Origin: a virus
Length of the DNA: 64,000 nt
IMG/VR virus record: IMGVR_UViG_3300045974_000156
Location: 19,892-83,891 of that record
Strand: one strand, 5' to 3'
Under the pieces are notes generated by a model. The model searched no databases and was not told the DNA's origin. It saw nothing but the letters and a program-made list of their open reading frames with translations. Of this stretch, positions 28,423-38,500 are shown one piece after another. Both the position numbers and the translations under genes were made by a program. Numbering within the stretch: the first letter of the stretch is position 1; each line of letters opens with the position of its first letter.

Positions 28423-28664
28423 TGACTGCCACATTACCTGATGGTACCAAGTTAGAAGGTACACCAGAAGAAATTAGTAAAGCTCTGAGCCTCATGGGAA
28501 CATCAAAACAGGCTGTGCCTTATTATGTACCTTATCAACCTATTTGGGTCATTCCACCATATACACAACCATATAATCCGCAGCCGTGGTACACGATATC
28601 TTCAAATACTATCGGGACATCGGTAGCCGAGAATCCGAAGATAACGTATAGTGTTATAAACTAG
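28422..28664 (+). CDS. Hypothetical 80-aa protein, Pro/Tyr-rich
   Basis: The ATG overlaps the preceding TAA. The first 25 residues (MTATLPDGTKLEGTPEEISK) resemble a short beta-hairpin plus helix, as in small phage proteins with an LPDGTxLEGTPEEI motif. The remainder is rich in Pro and Tyr (VPYYVPYQP, PPYTQPYNPQP). It is the last gene of the operon beginning at 27609. Function unknown. Confidence 0.6.
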   Translation: MTATLPDGTKLEGTPEEISKALSLMGTSKQAVPYYVPYQPIWVIPPYTQPYNPQPWYTISSNTIGTSVAENPKITYSVIN

Positions 28665-28743
28665 CCCGGCTTGGTAGTCCCGTAGGATATATAGCCTCGT
28701 GGCTGGTATCATGGTAGTACCTGAATTTTGTCTAGACTGGTAA

Positions 28744-28772
28744 AAACTCCAGCCTGTACAACCATGTATAAT
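28744..28772 (+). promoter_or_regulatory. Candidate promoter with perfect TATAAT
   Basis: TATAAT at 28767-28772 lies in a 164-base gap before the collagen-like gene. The hexamer 17 bases upstream (AAACTC) is a poor -35. A/T richness continues to 28780. No other clear element was seen in this gap apart from small imperfect inverted repeats around 28690-28720. Confidence 0.4.
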
Positions 28773-28828
28773 TATATTATCCTAAGAGGGCTTACCTAAC
28801 TGGAACATAGATTCGATTAGAGGGCCCG

Positions 28829-29338
28829 TTGATCCTTCAACCCATCATATCGCGTCCAGGTCCACAAGGTCCAGCAGGAGCTACAGGTCCACAAGGACCC
28901 CAAGGTCCCGAAGGACCGCAAGGACCACAAGGACATACAGGACCCGCCGGACCTCAAAGTAATGGTGGGGCGGTTATTCTTGGGGCAACGTGTACATCAC
29001 TGGATAATGTTGGGGATCTGGTGTATATTGCAGGGTCAGGGATGATCGTATCTAGAGCAGATCCTACTAATAACTCGAAAATGCCAGCAGTCGGTTGTAT
29101 TATTTCCAAATCATCAGATACGGATTGTGAAGTGCAAGTAGGCTCTGTTGTTACAAACGTGTATTCAGGATTAGTACCTGGAAAGATTTACTTTGTAGGT
29201 ACAGATGGTAGTATTACAGTATCTAGACCGACACCGCAAATAGGAAGGTCGCTCTTGGTACAACCCGTGGGAGTAGCATTAGATATTTCAAAGTTTCTGA
29301 TCAATCCGAGCCCCACCATAACCCGATTAATAGGATAA
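28829..29338 (+). CDS. Collagen-like virion fibre protein
   Basis: This 169-aa protein begins at TTG 28829 behind GAGGG (28820-28824); no in-frame ATG occurs before the conserved region. Residues about 9-42 are Gly-X-Y triplets rich in GPQ ([15 protein letters not shown]), a trimeric collagen-like stalk. The C-terminal domain (about 45-169) has a [16 protein letters not shown] strand pair and [10 protein letters not shown]. It resembles the end domain of the 430-aa protein at 29776, so both may cap short trimeric fibres. Collagen-like stalks are common in phage head and tail fibres. Its place among capsid-proximal genes favours a head decoration. Confidence 0.75.
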   Translation: MILQPIISRPGPQGPAGATGPQGPQGPEGPQGPQGHTGPAGPQSNGGAVILGATCTSLDNVGDLVYIAGSGMIVSRADPTNNSKMPAVGCIISKSSDTDCEVQVGSVVTNVYSGLVPGKIYFVGTDGSITVSRPTPQIGRSLLVQPVGVALDISKFLINPSPTITRLIG

Positions 29339-29341
29339 TTT

Positions 29342-29710
29342 ATGACAAAAAAGATCAATAATAACAAGCATCTGAAGCCAAAGCAGAAGAAAGCCGAGAA
29401 GGTTCAGAAAGAACTTCAGCTTGATAGCGACACTAGACTTAATTTCTGTAGATTAGAGGCTGAAGTTAGGGCTTCTAAGAATCAGCTAACCATGGAACAG
29501 ATGAAACTAACTCAGCTTATCAAGGATCTGGATAAAGAGGGGGTTATTGCCAAGTCCCAAGTAGCCGTTTATGAGTCTGCCAAGCAATTGCACCTAATGG
29601 AAGCTAAATATTTCGAGCTTAAAAAGGACATAGAGAAAAAGCTCAACATAGAATTGAAAGATTATGGATTCGATGATGAGACCGGGATTTTGCATAAAAT
29701 AGAATCGTAG
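29342..29710 (+). CDS. Hypothetical 122-aa coiled-coil protein
   Basis: Starts three bases after the previous stop. The protein is Lys/Glu-rich and almost entirely helical. A Lys/Asn-rich N-terminus (KKINNNKHLKPKQKKAEK) is followed by probable coiled coil from about residue 30 to 105 (LEAEVRASKNQLTMEQMKL). No family is recognised. It lies between two fibre-like genes and could be an assembly chaperone or linker; that is inference from position only. Confidence 0.65.
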   Translation: MTKKINNNKHLKPKQKKAEKVQKELQLDSDTRLNFCRLEAEVRASKNQLTMEQMKLTQLIKDLDKEGVIAKSQVAVYESAKQLHLMEAKYFELKKDIEKKLNIELKDYGFDDETGILHKIES

Positions 29711-29775
29711 GCTACACTTTAATTAACGATTCCCCCCACCCAGCAGACTCCATTGTCTGCCCAAAAGGATAGATT

Positions 29776-31068
29776 ATGGCCCTACGTAAATTTCTTTTCA
29801 TGAGTTCTGAAGGCTATTACCAAGAAGCACAGCCGACTGACTCGCTAGACCTCGGTGGACTAACGATGAGCGGTGCCATCGACATGTCCCCCGATGGCGG
29901 AACTACAACCTACAAAGTTACCAATGTAGCTGCTGCTACTGTTGCCGGTGACGCGCTAATCTTCGGACAGAGCGGCGTAACCCTAGGCGATAGCATCATC
30001 CTAGGTGGAACTTCACTCGCCAGCGGAAAGAGCTTGACTCTATCCGGCGGTGGAACAATCACCGGTCTACCCCTAACCCCTGCTGGCGCAACCGAAGCCG
30101 CTTCCAAGTCATACGTTGACTCGGTAGCTCAGGGTCTAAACATCCACACCCCAGTAGACGCCCTAGCAGCCTCTAACATCACCACCCTATCTGGTCTAAC
30201 CACCACCGTAGACGGCATCGCCCTAGACACTGACGGTCAGCGCGTTCTATTGAACGGTCAGACCAACCCAGTAGACAACGGCATCTACGTTGTACACTCT
30301 GGATCCTGGACCCGCGCTGCCGACATGGCAGTTGGTTATCATGCAGCCGGTACCTTCGTATTCGTCCACGCTGGTGGAACTACTTACGGATCCACTGGTT
30401 GGGTTGCCAACGTTGACAATCCTAACGACGTAGTTGGCACCAATGCAGATACCTTCATCCAGTTCTCAGGCGCAGGCACCTACCTAGGATCTGGTGGTAT
30501 TCAGCTAGTCGGTAATACCTTCTCTGTAAACCTAAACACCAATCCCGGTCTACAGATCACCGCTAACAAGCTAGAAGCCAAGCCAGACAACACCCGTGGT
30601 ATGGCTAAGGACTCAAGCGGCTTGTTCGTAGAGGTAGATAACACCACCATTACCTTCAACGGTTCTGGTCAGCTAGCCGCAACCAACGCTCAGTCAGCTA
30701 TCTATGCCAACAGGGTAGAGAACTCCGTCACCGCAGGAACTGGCGGCGTATCCGCTGGCGATCCTGTATACGTATCAGCCAACAGCACTGTCGCCAAGGC
30801 AGATACCGATTCCGACGCTCACTCACGCTGCATCGGTCTAGCACTCGCCAACGTAGCAGCCACCAACCCAGTAGAGATCGTATCCAGCGGACCTCTCGCT
30901 GGCGTTCTCTCTGGCGCTACCGCAGGTCAGCCTTACTACCTAGCCACTGGCGGTGGTATCGCTACCTCTCCCCCGGGCGCAGGCAAGCGCGTAATCCGCG
31001 TAGGCGTTGCTGTCAGCGCAACCGACTTGTTCGTACAGATCCTAGACTATGGCAAAAAGGCTGCTTAA
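29776..31068 (+). CDS. Head-fibre/decoration-type structural protein
   Basis: This 430-aa protein starts at ATG 29776 behind AAAAGGA. Its N-terminus (MALRKFLFMSSEGYY) leads into a tail-fibre-like segment with EAASKSYVDSVAQGLNIHTP. A widespread phage fibre domain follows (DGQRVLLNGQTNPVDNGIYVV, then GSWTRAADM and TFIQFSGAG). A C-terminal beta domain (AGQPYYLATGGGI and RVGVAVSATDLFVQIL) resembles that of the collagen-like protein. GC-rich, uniform codon choice like that of the capsid gene suggests very high expression, fitting a multicopy head fibre or decoration protein. It is directly upstream of the GIY-YIG endonuclease. Confidence 0.8.
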   Translation: MALRKFLFMSSEGYYQEAQPTDSLDLGGLTMSGAIDMSPDGGTTTYKVTNVAAATVAGDALIFGQSGVTLGDSIILGGTSLASGKSLTLSGGGTITGLPLTPAGATEAASKSYVDSVAQGLNIHTPVDALAASNITTLSGLTTTVDGIALDTDGQRVLLNGQTNPVDNGIYVVHSGSWTRAADMAVGYHAAGTFVFVHAGGTTYGSTGWVANVDNPNDVVGTNADTFIQFSGAGTYLGSGGIQLVGNTFSVNLNTNPGLQITANKLEAKPDNTRGMAKDSSGLFVEVDNTTITFNGSGQLAATNAQSAIYANRVENSVTAGTGGVSAGDPVYVSANSTVAKADTDSDAHSRCIGLALANVAATNPVEIVSSGPLAGVLSGATAGQPYYLATGGGIATSPPGAGKRVIRVGVAVSATDLFVQILDYGKKAA

Positions 31069-31080
31069 GGCAAATTCTAT

Positions 31081-31109
31081 TTGACATAATCCGCACACTG
31101 TGGCATGGT
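31081..31109 (+). promoter_or_regulatory. Candidate promoter before the GIY-YIG gene
   Basis: TTGACA at 31081-31086 with CATGGT 17 bases later (31104-31109, weak) would start RNA around 31116, inside the hairpin that covers the endonuclease start. Alternatively CATAAT (31085-31090) could act as a -10 and start RNA around 31097, upstream of the hairpin. The sequence alone does not decide between them. Confidence 0.35.
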
Positions 31110-31137
31110 AGTCCTCTAACCGGAGGCTACCATGCCA
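31101..31137 (+). promoter_or_regulatory. Hairpin enclosing the start codon of the GIY-YIG endonuclease
   Basis: TGGCATGGTAG (31101-31111) pairs perfectly over 11 bp with CTACCATGCCA (31127-31137), extended by a T.G and a C-G pair. The ATG (31132-31134) is fully inside the 3' arm, and the GGAGG ribosome-binding site (31122-31126) lies at the loop junction. Such a stem should block ribosome loading on read-through RNA. T4 I-TevI is known to be controlled by a comparable start-masking hairpin. Confidence 0.75.
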
Positions 31138-31704
31138 TTTGTGTATAGTTTGCTTGAACCCCTGACCCACGAAGTACGCTACATAGGCTGTACAAAAGGC
31201 TCCTTGAGTCAGAGACTCTCTACTCATATTTCTAGGGCAAAACAAGGGTTGACCAATGTCAGTTGTTTTGACTGGATTCGTGAATTGTCAGAGCAAGGGC
31301 TAAGACCTAAGATCCTACTAGAATCTGAGCACCTAGATTCGGATGCAGCTTATGCCGAGGAAACTAGGCTGATAGATATGTATCGAAGCAAAGGTGCCAG
31401 AATATTGAATAAAGCTAGTGGTGGTCCGGGCTGTTCTGGAGCCATCAGAAGTGCAGAAACCAGACTCAAGATGGGTTTAGCTAAGAAAGACATTCCAAAG
31501 ACACAAGAGCACAGGCTGAATCTAGCAATTGCAAACGGCGGCAAAGATTTCATAGACAACACTGGTGCTGTCTATAAGAATATTCATGAGGCTGGAGAAA
31601 AACTCGGCATCGCGTACCAAAATATATGGAAAGTATTAGCCGGTAAACGCAAGTCAGCCGGTGGCAGAACCTTTAAGTATATTGAGCAGTCCAGTAATTT
31701 GTAG
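31132..31704 (+). CDS. GIY-YIG homing endonuclease with NUMOD-type DNA-binding tail
   Basis: This 190-aa protein has the GIY-YIG catalytic core at the N-terminus: VYSLL (4-8), RYIG (16-19), R28 and H32 in SQRLSTH, E77 in EETRLIDMY, and N93 in ILNKASGG. A NUMOD3-like segment follows (SAETRLKMGLAKKD, about 107-120). The C-terminus (VYKNIHEAGEKLGIAYQNI, about 148-166) resembles a NUMOD1/helix-turn-helix repeat that reads DNA. Length and layout match free-standing phage homing endonucleases. It sits directly behind the highly expressed 430-aa structural gene, and its start is hidden in a hairpin. Key residues look intact, so activity is likely. Confidence 0.88.
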   Translation: MPFVYSLLEPLTHEVRYIGCTKGSLSQRLSTHISRAKQGLTNVSCFDWIRELSEQGLRPKILLESEHLDSDAAYAEETRLIDMYRSKGARILNKASGGPGCSGAIRSAETRLKMGLAKKDIPKTQEHRLNLAIANGGKDFIDNTGAVYKNIHEAGEKLGIAYQNIWKVLAGKRKSAGGRTFKYIEQSSNL

Positions 31705-31762
31705 TTACTGATCTTACCTGTTATTCTTATTTTGGACTTACACTTTATCCCAAGAGGCTATC

Positions 31763-31993
31763 ATGGCTATTATGAAATGGATTTTCAACCAAGGCGTAAA
31801 TACTGCTAGGATGCCGTTGCCCGCAGGCACCAGGAATCTAGCTATTTACAAGCACTCTCCTCTACAGGGCGAGATTCACCAGCTTACCTTTGCCCCAAAT
31901 GCCACTAGTGCCTCAGTTGCTATCGGCACAGGATCCATCGCTCAGGTACGAGCCCTAGCAGCAGAGCACTATCGTTACCAGAACGCAGACTAG
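31763..31993 (+). CDS. Hypothetical 76-aa protein
   Basis: Starts at ATG 31763 behind AGAGG. The sequence (MAIMKWIFNQGVNTARMPLP, then GEIHQLTFAPNATS) suggests a small beta-rich protein without signal peptide or membrane helix. It is flanked by the GIY-YIG gene and a structural gene. A 68-base gap containing a T-run (about 32019-32025) and GATAAT (32030-32035) separates it from the next gene. No family is recognised. Confidence 0.6.
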   Translation: MAIMKWIFNQGVNTARMPLPAGTRNLAIYKHSPLQGEIHQLTFAPNATSASVAIGTGSIAQVRALAAEHYRYQNAD

Positions 31994-32061
31994 ATGTAAC
32001 TCAGGCTGGTTCTGGCTGATTTTTTGTGGGATAATGCTATGGATCCTACCGGAGCCAGAAC

Positions 32062-32574
32062 ATGCCTGCAATTAATCTCATCATACCCACCAAAGATTCG
32101 GTTGAGGGGTATGAAGAAGAAATAGAGACACATACAGACGGTCTCGCGGCAGCAGGGTTCTACCCACAAATAGGTAGTGTTAATAATTTACTTGCTGGAA
32201 TGGAACGAGATACCTCCGGTAACCTGACATTCAAGGATCAGGTTGCCGGAGGTCCTTATACCCTTACTCAATTACTAGCATCCGGTGGAAGCGGGACTAC
32301 TAACGTAGTTTCGACTTTCTCTATTTCACTAAATCCCCCTACAAGCGAGATATTTGGAACTGTCACGGGGCTTGCTGGCGCACCTGTGAGGGTCGCTGGC
32401 TTTTCTGTAATGGAGCAAGGTGTTTCCGTTACCACTGGTTTAGTTTATGATGTACAGGTAATAAGTTTGACCGCTGATGGTTTTAACTATAGATTATCTA
32501 TCGGACGAGATGAATGGTGGCCCGGACCCGGAACCATGACTCTTAATGTCCAGTACCTCTGGAGCGCCACATGA
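32062..32574 (+). CDS. Hypothetical structural protein, 170 aa
   Basis: Starts at ATG 32062 behind CCGGAG. The N-terminal half (VEGYEEEIETHTDGLAAAG and NLLAGMERDTSGNLTFKDQ) resembles the attachment part of phage fibre proteins. The C-terminal half is beta-rich with Ser/Thr strands. The stop overlaps the ATG of the 1984-aa repeat protein (ATGA), so the two are translationally coupled and probably act together, perhaps as base and shaft of one appendage. That pairing is an inference. Confidence 0.65.
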   Translation: MPAINLIIPTKDSVEGYEEEIETHTDGLAAAGFYPQIGSVNNLLAGMERDTSGNLTFKDQVAGGPYTLTQLLASGGSGTTNVVSTFSISLNPPTSEIFGTVTGLAGAPVRVAGFSVMEQGVSVTTGLVYDVQVISLTADGFNYRLSIGRDEWWPGPGTMTLNVQYLWSAT

Positions 32575-35500
32575 GTATTATTCAGGATCCGGCAGGAGCA
32601 GGAGCAGCGAACGTAGTAGACGCTGAGTCTCCTGACTTCACAAGTAAAAAGGCATTAGTTGTCGCCATTAGTGCCGATTATAGCAAGTCAAACCAAACAG
32701 TTTCTAACTCCCTGACCGGAACAGCCAATATATCCATAAGTACGGCTGCCGCCAGTACTTGTGGTATTCAGGTGGCAGGAACATGGACAGGCACCCTTCT
32801 ATTTGAGTCTACTCTAGACGGGTCCACATGGGTCTCTGTGTTGGGCGCATCGGTACCTGGAAATATAACATCAACAAGTACAACCTCTAATGGCGTGTGG
32901 TTAGTAGCCACTTCAGGTATAAATGCCTTAAGGGTCAGGGGTAGCACAGTCGGATCAGGCACAGCTATTGTAACGCTATCAGCATCACTAGTTGCACAAG
33001 AGGTGTCGATTACATCCACTACTGGGTTAACAGACGCACAGCTTAGGGCTTCTCCCATATCAGTAACTTCATCATTACCGAGTGGAGCCTCCACGGCAGC
33101 GTTACAGAATTCGATCAATACTACCCTGACCGAGATATCCGGTCAGTTACCTACCACTCTGGGTGCAAAGACAACCGCAAATTCAGTAGCTGTTAATGTA
33201 GCTTCGGATCAGACAGTGGTGGTATCTGCATCTTCATTACCTCTGCCGACAGGCGCTGCACAAGACTCTACTTTGACAAGTGGAAGCCAGAAAACACAAG
33301 TAACAGCACTCCCATCAATCCCGGCAGGCACAAATACCATAGGTGCCGTTAACCAAGGTACTGGAGGGGTTAGTGCGTGGAAGATAGATGGCTCAGGATT
33401 TACACAGCCTGTTTCAGCCGCATCTTTGCCCCTACCCAGCGGCGCAGCCACTAGTGCGCTACAAACGAGCGGTAATAGCACCCTAAGCACCATATCAGGG
33501 CAGTTACCAGCATCACTCGGGGCAAAGACTACCTCGGCGTCGGTTGCCGTTAATATAGCATCTGATCAGACCGTACCGGTTTCCGGAACGGTTGTGGCTA
33601 CTCAGTCCACAGCAGCAAATCTAAATGCAACCGTAGTAGGCGCAGGCATAGGCGGAACTCCCGCTGGTGGTGTATTATCTGTTCAGGGCGTAGCTAGCAT
33701 GACAGCCCTGAAGGTCGATGGGTCGGGTGTTACCCAACCCGTATCTGCCACCGCCCTACCTCTCCCTACCGGTGCCTCGACAGCAGCACTCCAGACAACT
33801 GGAAACTCCACACTGACAGCTATCTCAGGGCAGATTCCTTCAACTCTGGGGGCTAAGACAACAGCAGCGTCCCTGGCAGTAAATATAGCGTCTGATCAGA
33901 CAGTTCCTGTATCGGTAGCTACATTCCCGTTACCAACCGGAGCAGCTACTTCGGCAAATCAGACCGGAGGCGGTCAGAAGACACAAATAGTAGATGCATC
34001 CGGAAATGTACAACCGGCAGGAGATACCGTAGCTAGATCTTCGTTTCAAAAGATAACAGACGGATTCAACGGTCCTGTGGCTGTTAAGGCTGCATCTACC
34101 GCACCAGCCGCAACAGACCCCTCCCTGGTAGTTTCTATTTCACCTAATACACCGACCCTACCAGTATCGGCGTCAGCCCTACCGCTACCAACCGGCGCTG
34201 CAACAGCAGTACTACAGTCAACTATCTCCGGTCAGCTACCAGGAACTCTAGGATCCAAGATAACCTCTGCATCGTTGGCGGTTAACATTGCCAGCGATCA
34301 GACCGTTCCAGTTAGTGCGTCTGCTCTACCCCTACCAAGCGGAGCAGCTACTTCAGCAAAACAGCCTGCACTTGGAGTAGCAGGCACCCCGTCAGCAGAT
34401 GTTTTGACTATTCAGGGTAACGCCTCAGGAACGCCGATCCCAGTTTCCGGATCAGTAGCCCTAACCGCCGGATCCAGCACTATCGGTAAAGTAGACCAAG
34501 GCGTAGCAGGAGCCTCGGCTTGGAAAGTTGATGGATCTGCTGTAACTCAGCCTATCTCGGCAGCCTCCTTGCCGTTGCCGACAGGTGCAGCAACATCCGC
34601 AAATCTAACGACACTGGGCGCTCAGACTACAAAAATTAACGATGGGACAAACACTGTTACCGTAAAAGCAGCCAGTACTGCTGCCGTAGCAACAGACACC
34701 GCGATAGTCGTAGCCATCAGTCCGAATAATCCGATCACTACCTCTGGAACTTCCACTGTTACACAGTCTACCGCTGCCAACCTGAACGCAACCGTGACAC
34801 AGGGTCCCGCTGGCGCAGCGGCTTGGAAGGTAGATGGGTCTGCTGTTACTCAGCCTATCTCTGGAACCATTACAGCAAACCAAGGTTCCGCTAGTGTCAC
34901 AGCTTGGAAGGTTGACGGATCTGCTGTAACTCAGCCGGTTTCTGGAACCATAACAGCATCCCAGGCAACTGCTGGAAATCTAAACGCAACCGTAGCCCAA
35001 GGCGCAGCGGGGGCTACAGCTTGGAAAGTAGACGGTTCTGCCGTCACTCAGCCGGTCAGCGCCTCCGCGCTTCCGTTACCTGCCGGTGCAGCCACCAGCG
35101 CATTACAGACAACCGGTAATACATCCCTATCAGCCATAGCAGGGCAGCTACCCTCATCCTTGGGTGCAAAGACTACCGCCAATTCAATGGCTGTTAATAT
35201 CGCATCCGATCAGACTGTACCGGTCAGCGCCCTGATCCTACCTCTTCCATCTGGTGCCTCGACCGCTGCAAAACAGCCAGCACTGGGCGTAGCCGGTACC
35301 CCATCTACAGATGTCCTGACAATTCAGGGTATCACCAGCATGACCGCTCTAAAAGTCGATGGTTCCGGAATTACACAGCCTGTTAGTGGGACATTCTGGC
35401 AGACAACCCAGCCAGTATCGGCAGCCTCGTTACCTCTGCCTATTGGCGCAGCTACATCGGCAAACTTAACTACTATTGGAAGCCAGACTACTAAGATAAA

Positions 35501-38500
35501 CGACGGAACCAACACGGCAGCAGTTAAGGCAGCCTCTACCGCCCCGGTAGCTGCTGATCCTTCACTAGTTGTAGCTATCTCTCCAAATACAGCAACCCTA
35601 CCTGTATCTGCCGCCTCCCTGCCTCTTCCTACCGGAGCCGCAACCTCCGCGCTTCAGACAACAGGAAACTCGTCGCTATCTGCAATATCAGGTCAGTTAC
35701 CAGCCTCGCTTGGAGCCAAGACCACCGCAGCATCTATGGCTGTAAATATTGCCTCAGATCAGAACGTACCTGTGACCGGCACCATAACAGCGGCGCAGGC
35801 AACTGCTGGAAATCTAAACGCAACCGTTGTTCAGGGTGCAGCCGGTGCGTCAGCATGGAAAGTAGACGGGTCGGCTGTTACTCAGCCCGTGAGCGCCGCA
35901 GCACTCCCACTCCCTACCGGCGCAGCCACTTCCGCAAATCAGACTACCTTGGGAAGCCAGACTAGTAAGATTAACGACGGCACATATACAGCAACAATTA
36001 AGACTGCCGGTACCGCAGCAGTTACTGGCGACACCGCTTTGGTTGTCGCTCTATCTCCCAACTCATCAACCCCGAACACCCTAGATCTAAATAACACAGG
36101 AACATTAGGATCCCTTAATGCCACTATAGTATTTAATTGTTCTGGAATGTCCACAGCTACCTTTAGTGTAACAGGGACTTGGGTAGGAACAACCCAGTTC
36201 CAAGGTAGTGTCGATGGTACAAACTGGTTTGCGGCAGACGCATGGAATATGTCTACCGGATTGTTTATAACTAGTATAACCGCTAACGGTAACTTTCTAG
36301 TCGGCATTGCAGGTCTCAAGCAGTTCCGACTAATAATGTCATCTTATACCTCAGGAACAGCCTCTATTGCTTATAATATAAGCGTAAGAGAAAGCGGACA
36401 GCAGACCGGAAACCTGATCGTAGACGCAAATAACAATGGTCCCGTGACCGTGAAGCAAGCCAATACGGCACCTGTAGCTACGGACATGGCTTTGGTCGTA
36501 GCTATCTCGCCAAACTCTCCAACTCTGGCTACTTCCGTATCTTCTCTACCTCTTCCAACCGGGGCATCTACTGCTGCTCTCCAGACTACCGGAAACGCGA
36601 CCCTGACAACCATCTCTGGACAGCTACCGGCTACCCTCGGTGCGAAGACCGTAGCAAACTCAACGTCGGTCAACATAGCTTCTGACCAGACTGTTCCAGT
36701 CAGCGCCGCAGCCCTGCCCCTCCCGAGTGGTGCAGCCACAAGTGCATTACAGACTAGCGGCAACTCAACGCTGACCACAATATCCGGACAGCTTCCTACA
36801 ACCCTAGGAACAAAGACAACTGCAAACTCCGTTGCGGTTAATATCGCATCAGACCAAATAGTACCGGTATCTGGAACCATAACAGCCGCTCAGTCTACTG
36901 CTGCAAACCTTGCCGCAACCGTTACTCAGGGTCCTGCCGGGGCTAGCGCCTGGAAAGTAGATGGAAGCGCAGTTACACAACCCATTAGTGCTACCGCGCT
37001 ACCCCTACCGACAGGGGCAGCAACATCCGCCAACTTGACTACAGTAGGGTCACAGACAACTAAAATAAATGATGGGACTAATACAGCCACAGTTAAGGCT
37101 GCATCGACATCCCCTGTAATCACAGATACATCCTTGGTTGTAGCCATTTCTCCCAATACAGCAACCCTGCCTATCTCAGCAGCATCATTACCTTTACCAT
37201 CAGGCGCAGCAACAGCCGCAAATCTAACAACAATCGGTAGCCAGACATCAAAAATAAATGACGGTACAAATACTGCGGCAGTAAAAGCTGCCAGTACCGC
37301 AGCAGTAGCAGCAGATCCTGCTCTGGTCGTAGCAATTAGCCCGAATAATACACTCAACATAAATGCCTCTGCTTTGCCTCTACCATCTGGCGCATCTACT
37401 GCGGCTCTACAGACTAGTGGTAACTCAACCCTAACCACTATATCTAGCCAATTACCAACTACTCTAGGCACAAAAACCACTGCTAACTCCATAGCAATTA
37501 ATATTGCGTCAGATCAGACAGTCCCTGTTAGCGCCATAGCCCTGCCTCTACCTACTGGTGCTGCAACATCCGCAAATCTAACAACCCTTGGTGCCCAGAC
37601 AACAAAAATTAATGACGGGACCAATACTGCGGCTGTTAAGGCAGCCTCGACAGCAGCCCTGGCTACCGACTCTGCCCTTGTGGTAGCAATATCTCCAAAC
37701 TCTCCATTTACATTACCGTCCGGTGCCTCAACTTCAGCAAACCAGACTACCTTGGGATCGCAGACCACTAAGCTAAATGACGGTACAAATACCGTTACAG
37801 TAAAGGCAGCCTCAACCGCCGCACTAGCTACTGATACAGCCTTGGTCGTGGCGATGTCTCCAAATTCTCCATTTGCTTTGCCCTCCGGAGCCTCGACATC
37901 CAGTAATCAGATTACTCTCGGGGCACAGACTACAACCATAAACGATGGCACCAATACCGCTGCTGTTACGGCAGCCTCTACCGCCCCTACTGCAACAGAT
38001 GCTGCGTTGGTAGTAGCTATATCTCCGAATTCACATATAAATGGAATCCTGAAGCCTTTATATGGTGCATCAGGTCAGGCTATGACCATAACCCTAGCAA
38101 GCCTAACGTCAACATCCGCCCGAGCAAGTACCGCTGTAGATAATACAACAAACTTATTCGAGGATGTACTGTTCTTTGTAAAGACTACATCAGCAGCAGC
38201 CGCCACCAGCGCCACAGGGTATGTAAATATTTACGGCTATGGCTCTGTGGATGGCGGTACAACATACCCAGAAGGCATTACAGGGGCAGACGCAGCAGTT
38301 ACCCTATCAAATCCTCCAAACTTGGTATTACTAGCCCAGATAACGCTAAACGCAAACAGCAAGACAGCTACCGCAGGACCGTTCTCCTTCTGTCGCCAGT
38401 ATGGCATCGACAGACTCCCGGCTAGGTGGGGTCTTGTATTTGTAAATCTAAGTGGTGCAACACTTAACGCAACTGCCGGTAATCATGCTATTACATGGCA

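Noticed and set aside
28665-28828. Possible tRNA or structured RNA in the 164-base gap
   Set aside because: Only short imperfect inverted repeats were seen; no cloverleaf or TTC arm could be built.
28829-28960. DNA-level tandem repeat (GGTCCACAAGGTCC-type) as a CRISPR or iteron array
   Set aside because: The nine-base periodicity is explained by Gly-X-Y collagen codons; there are no unique spacers.
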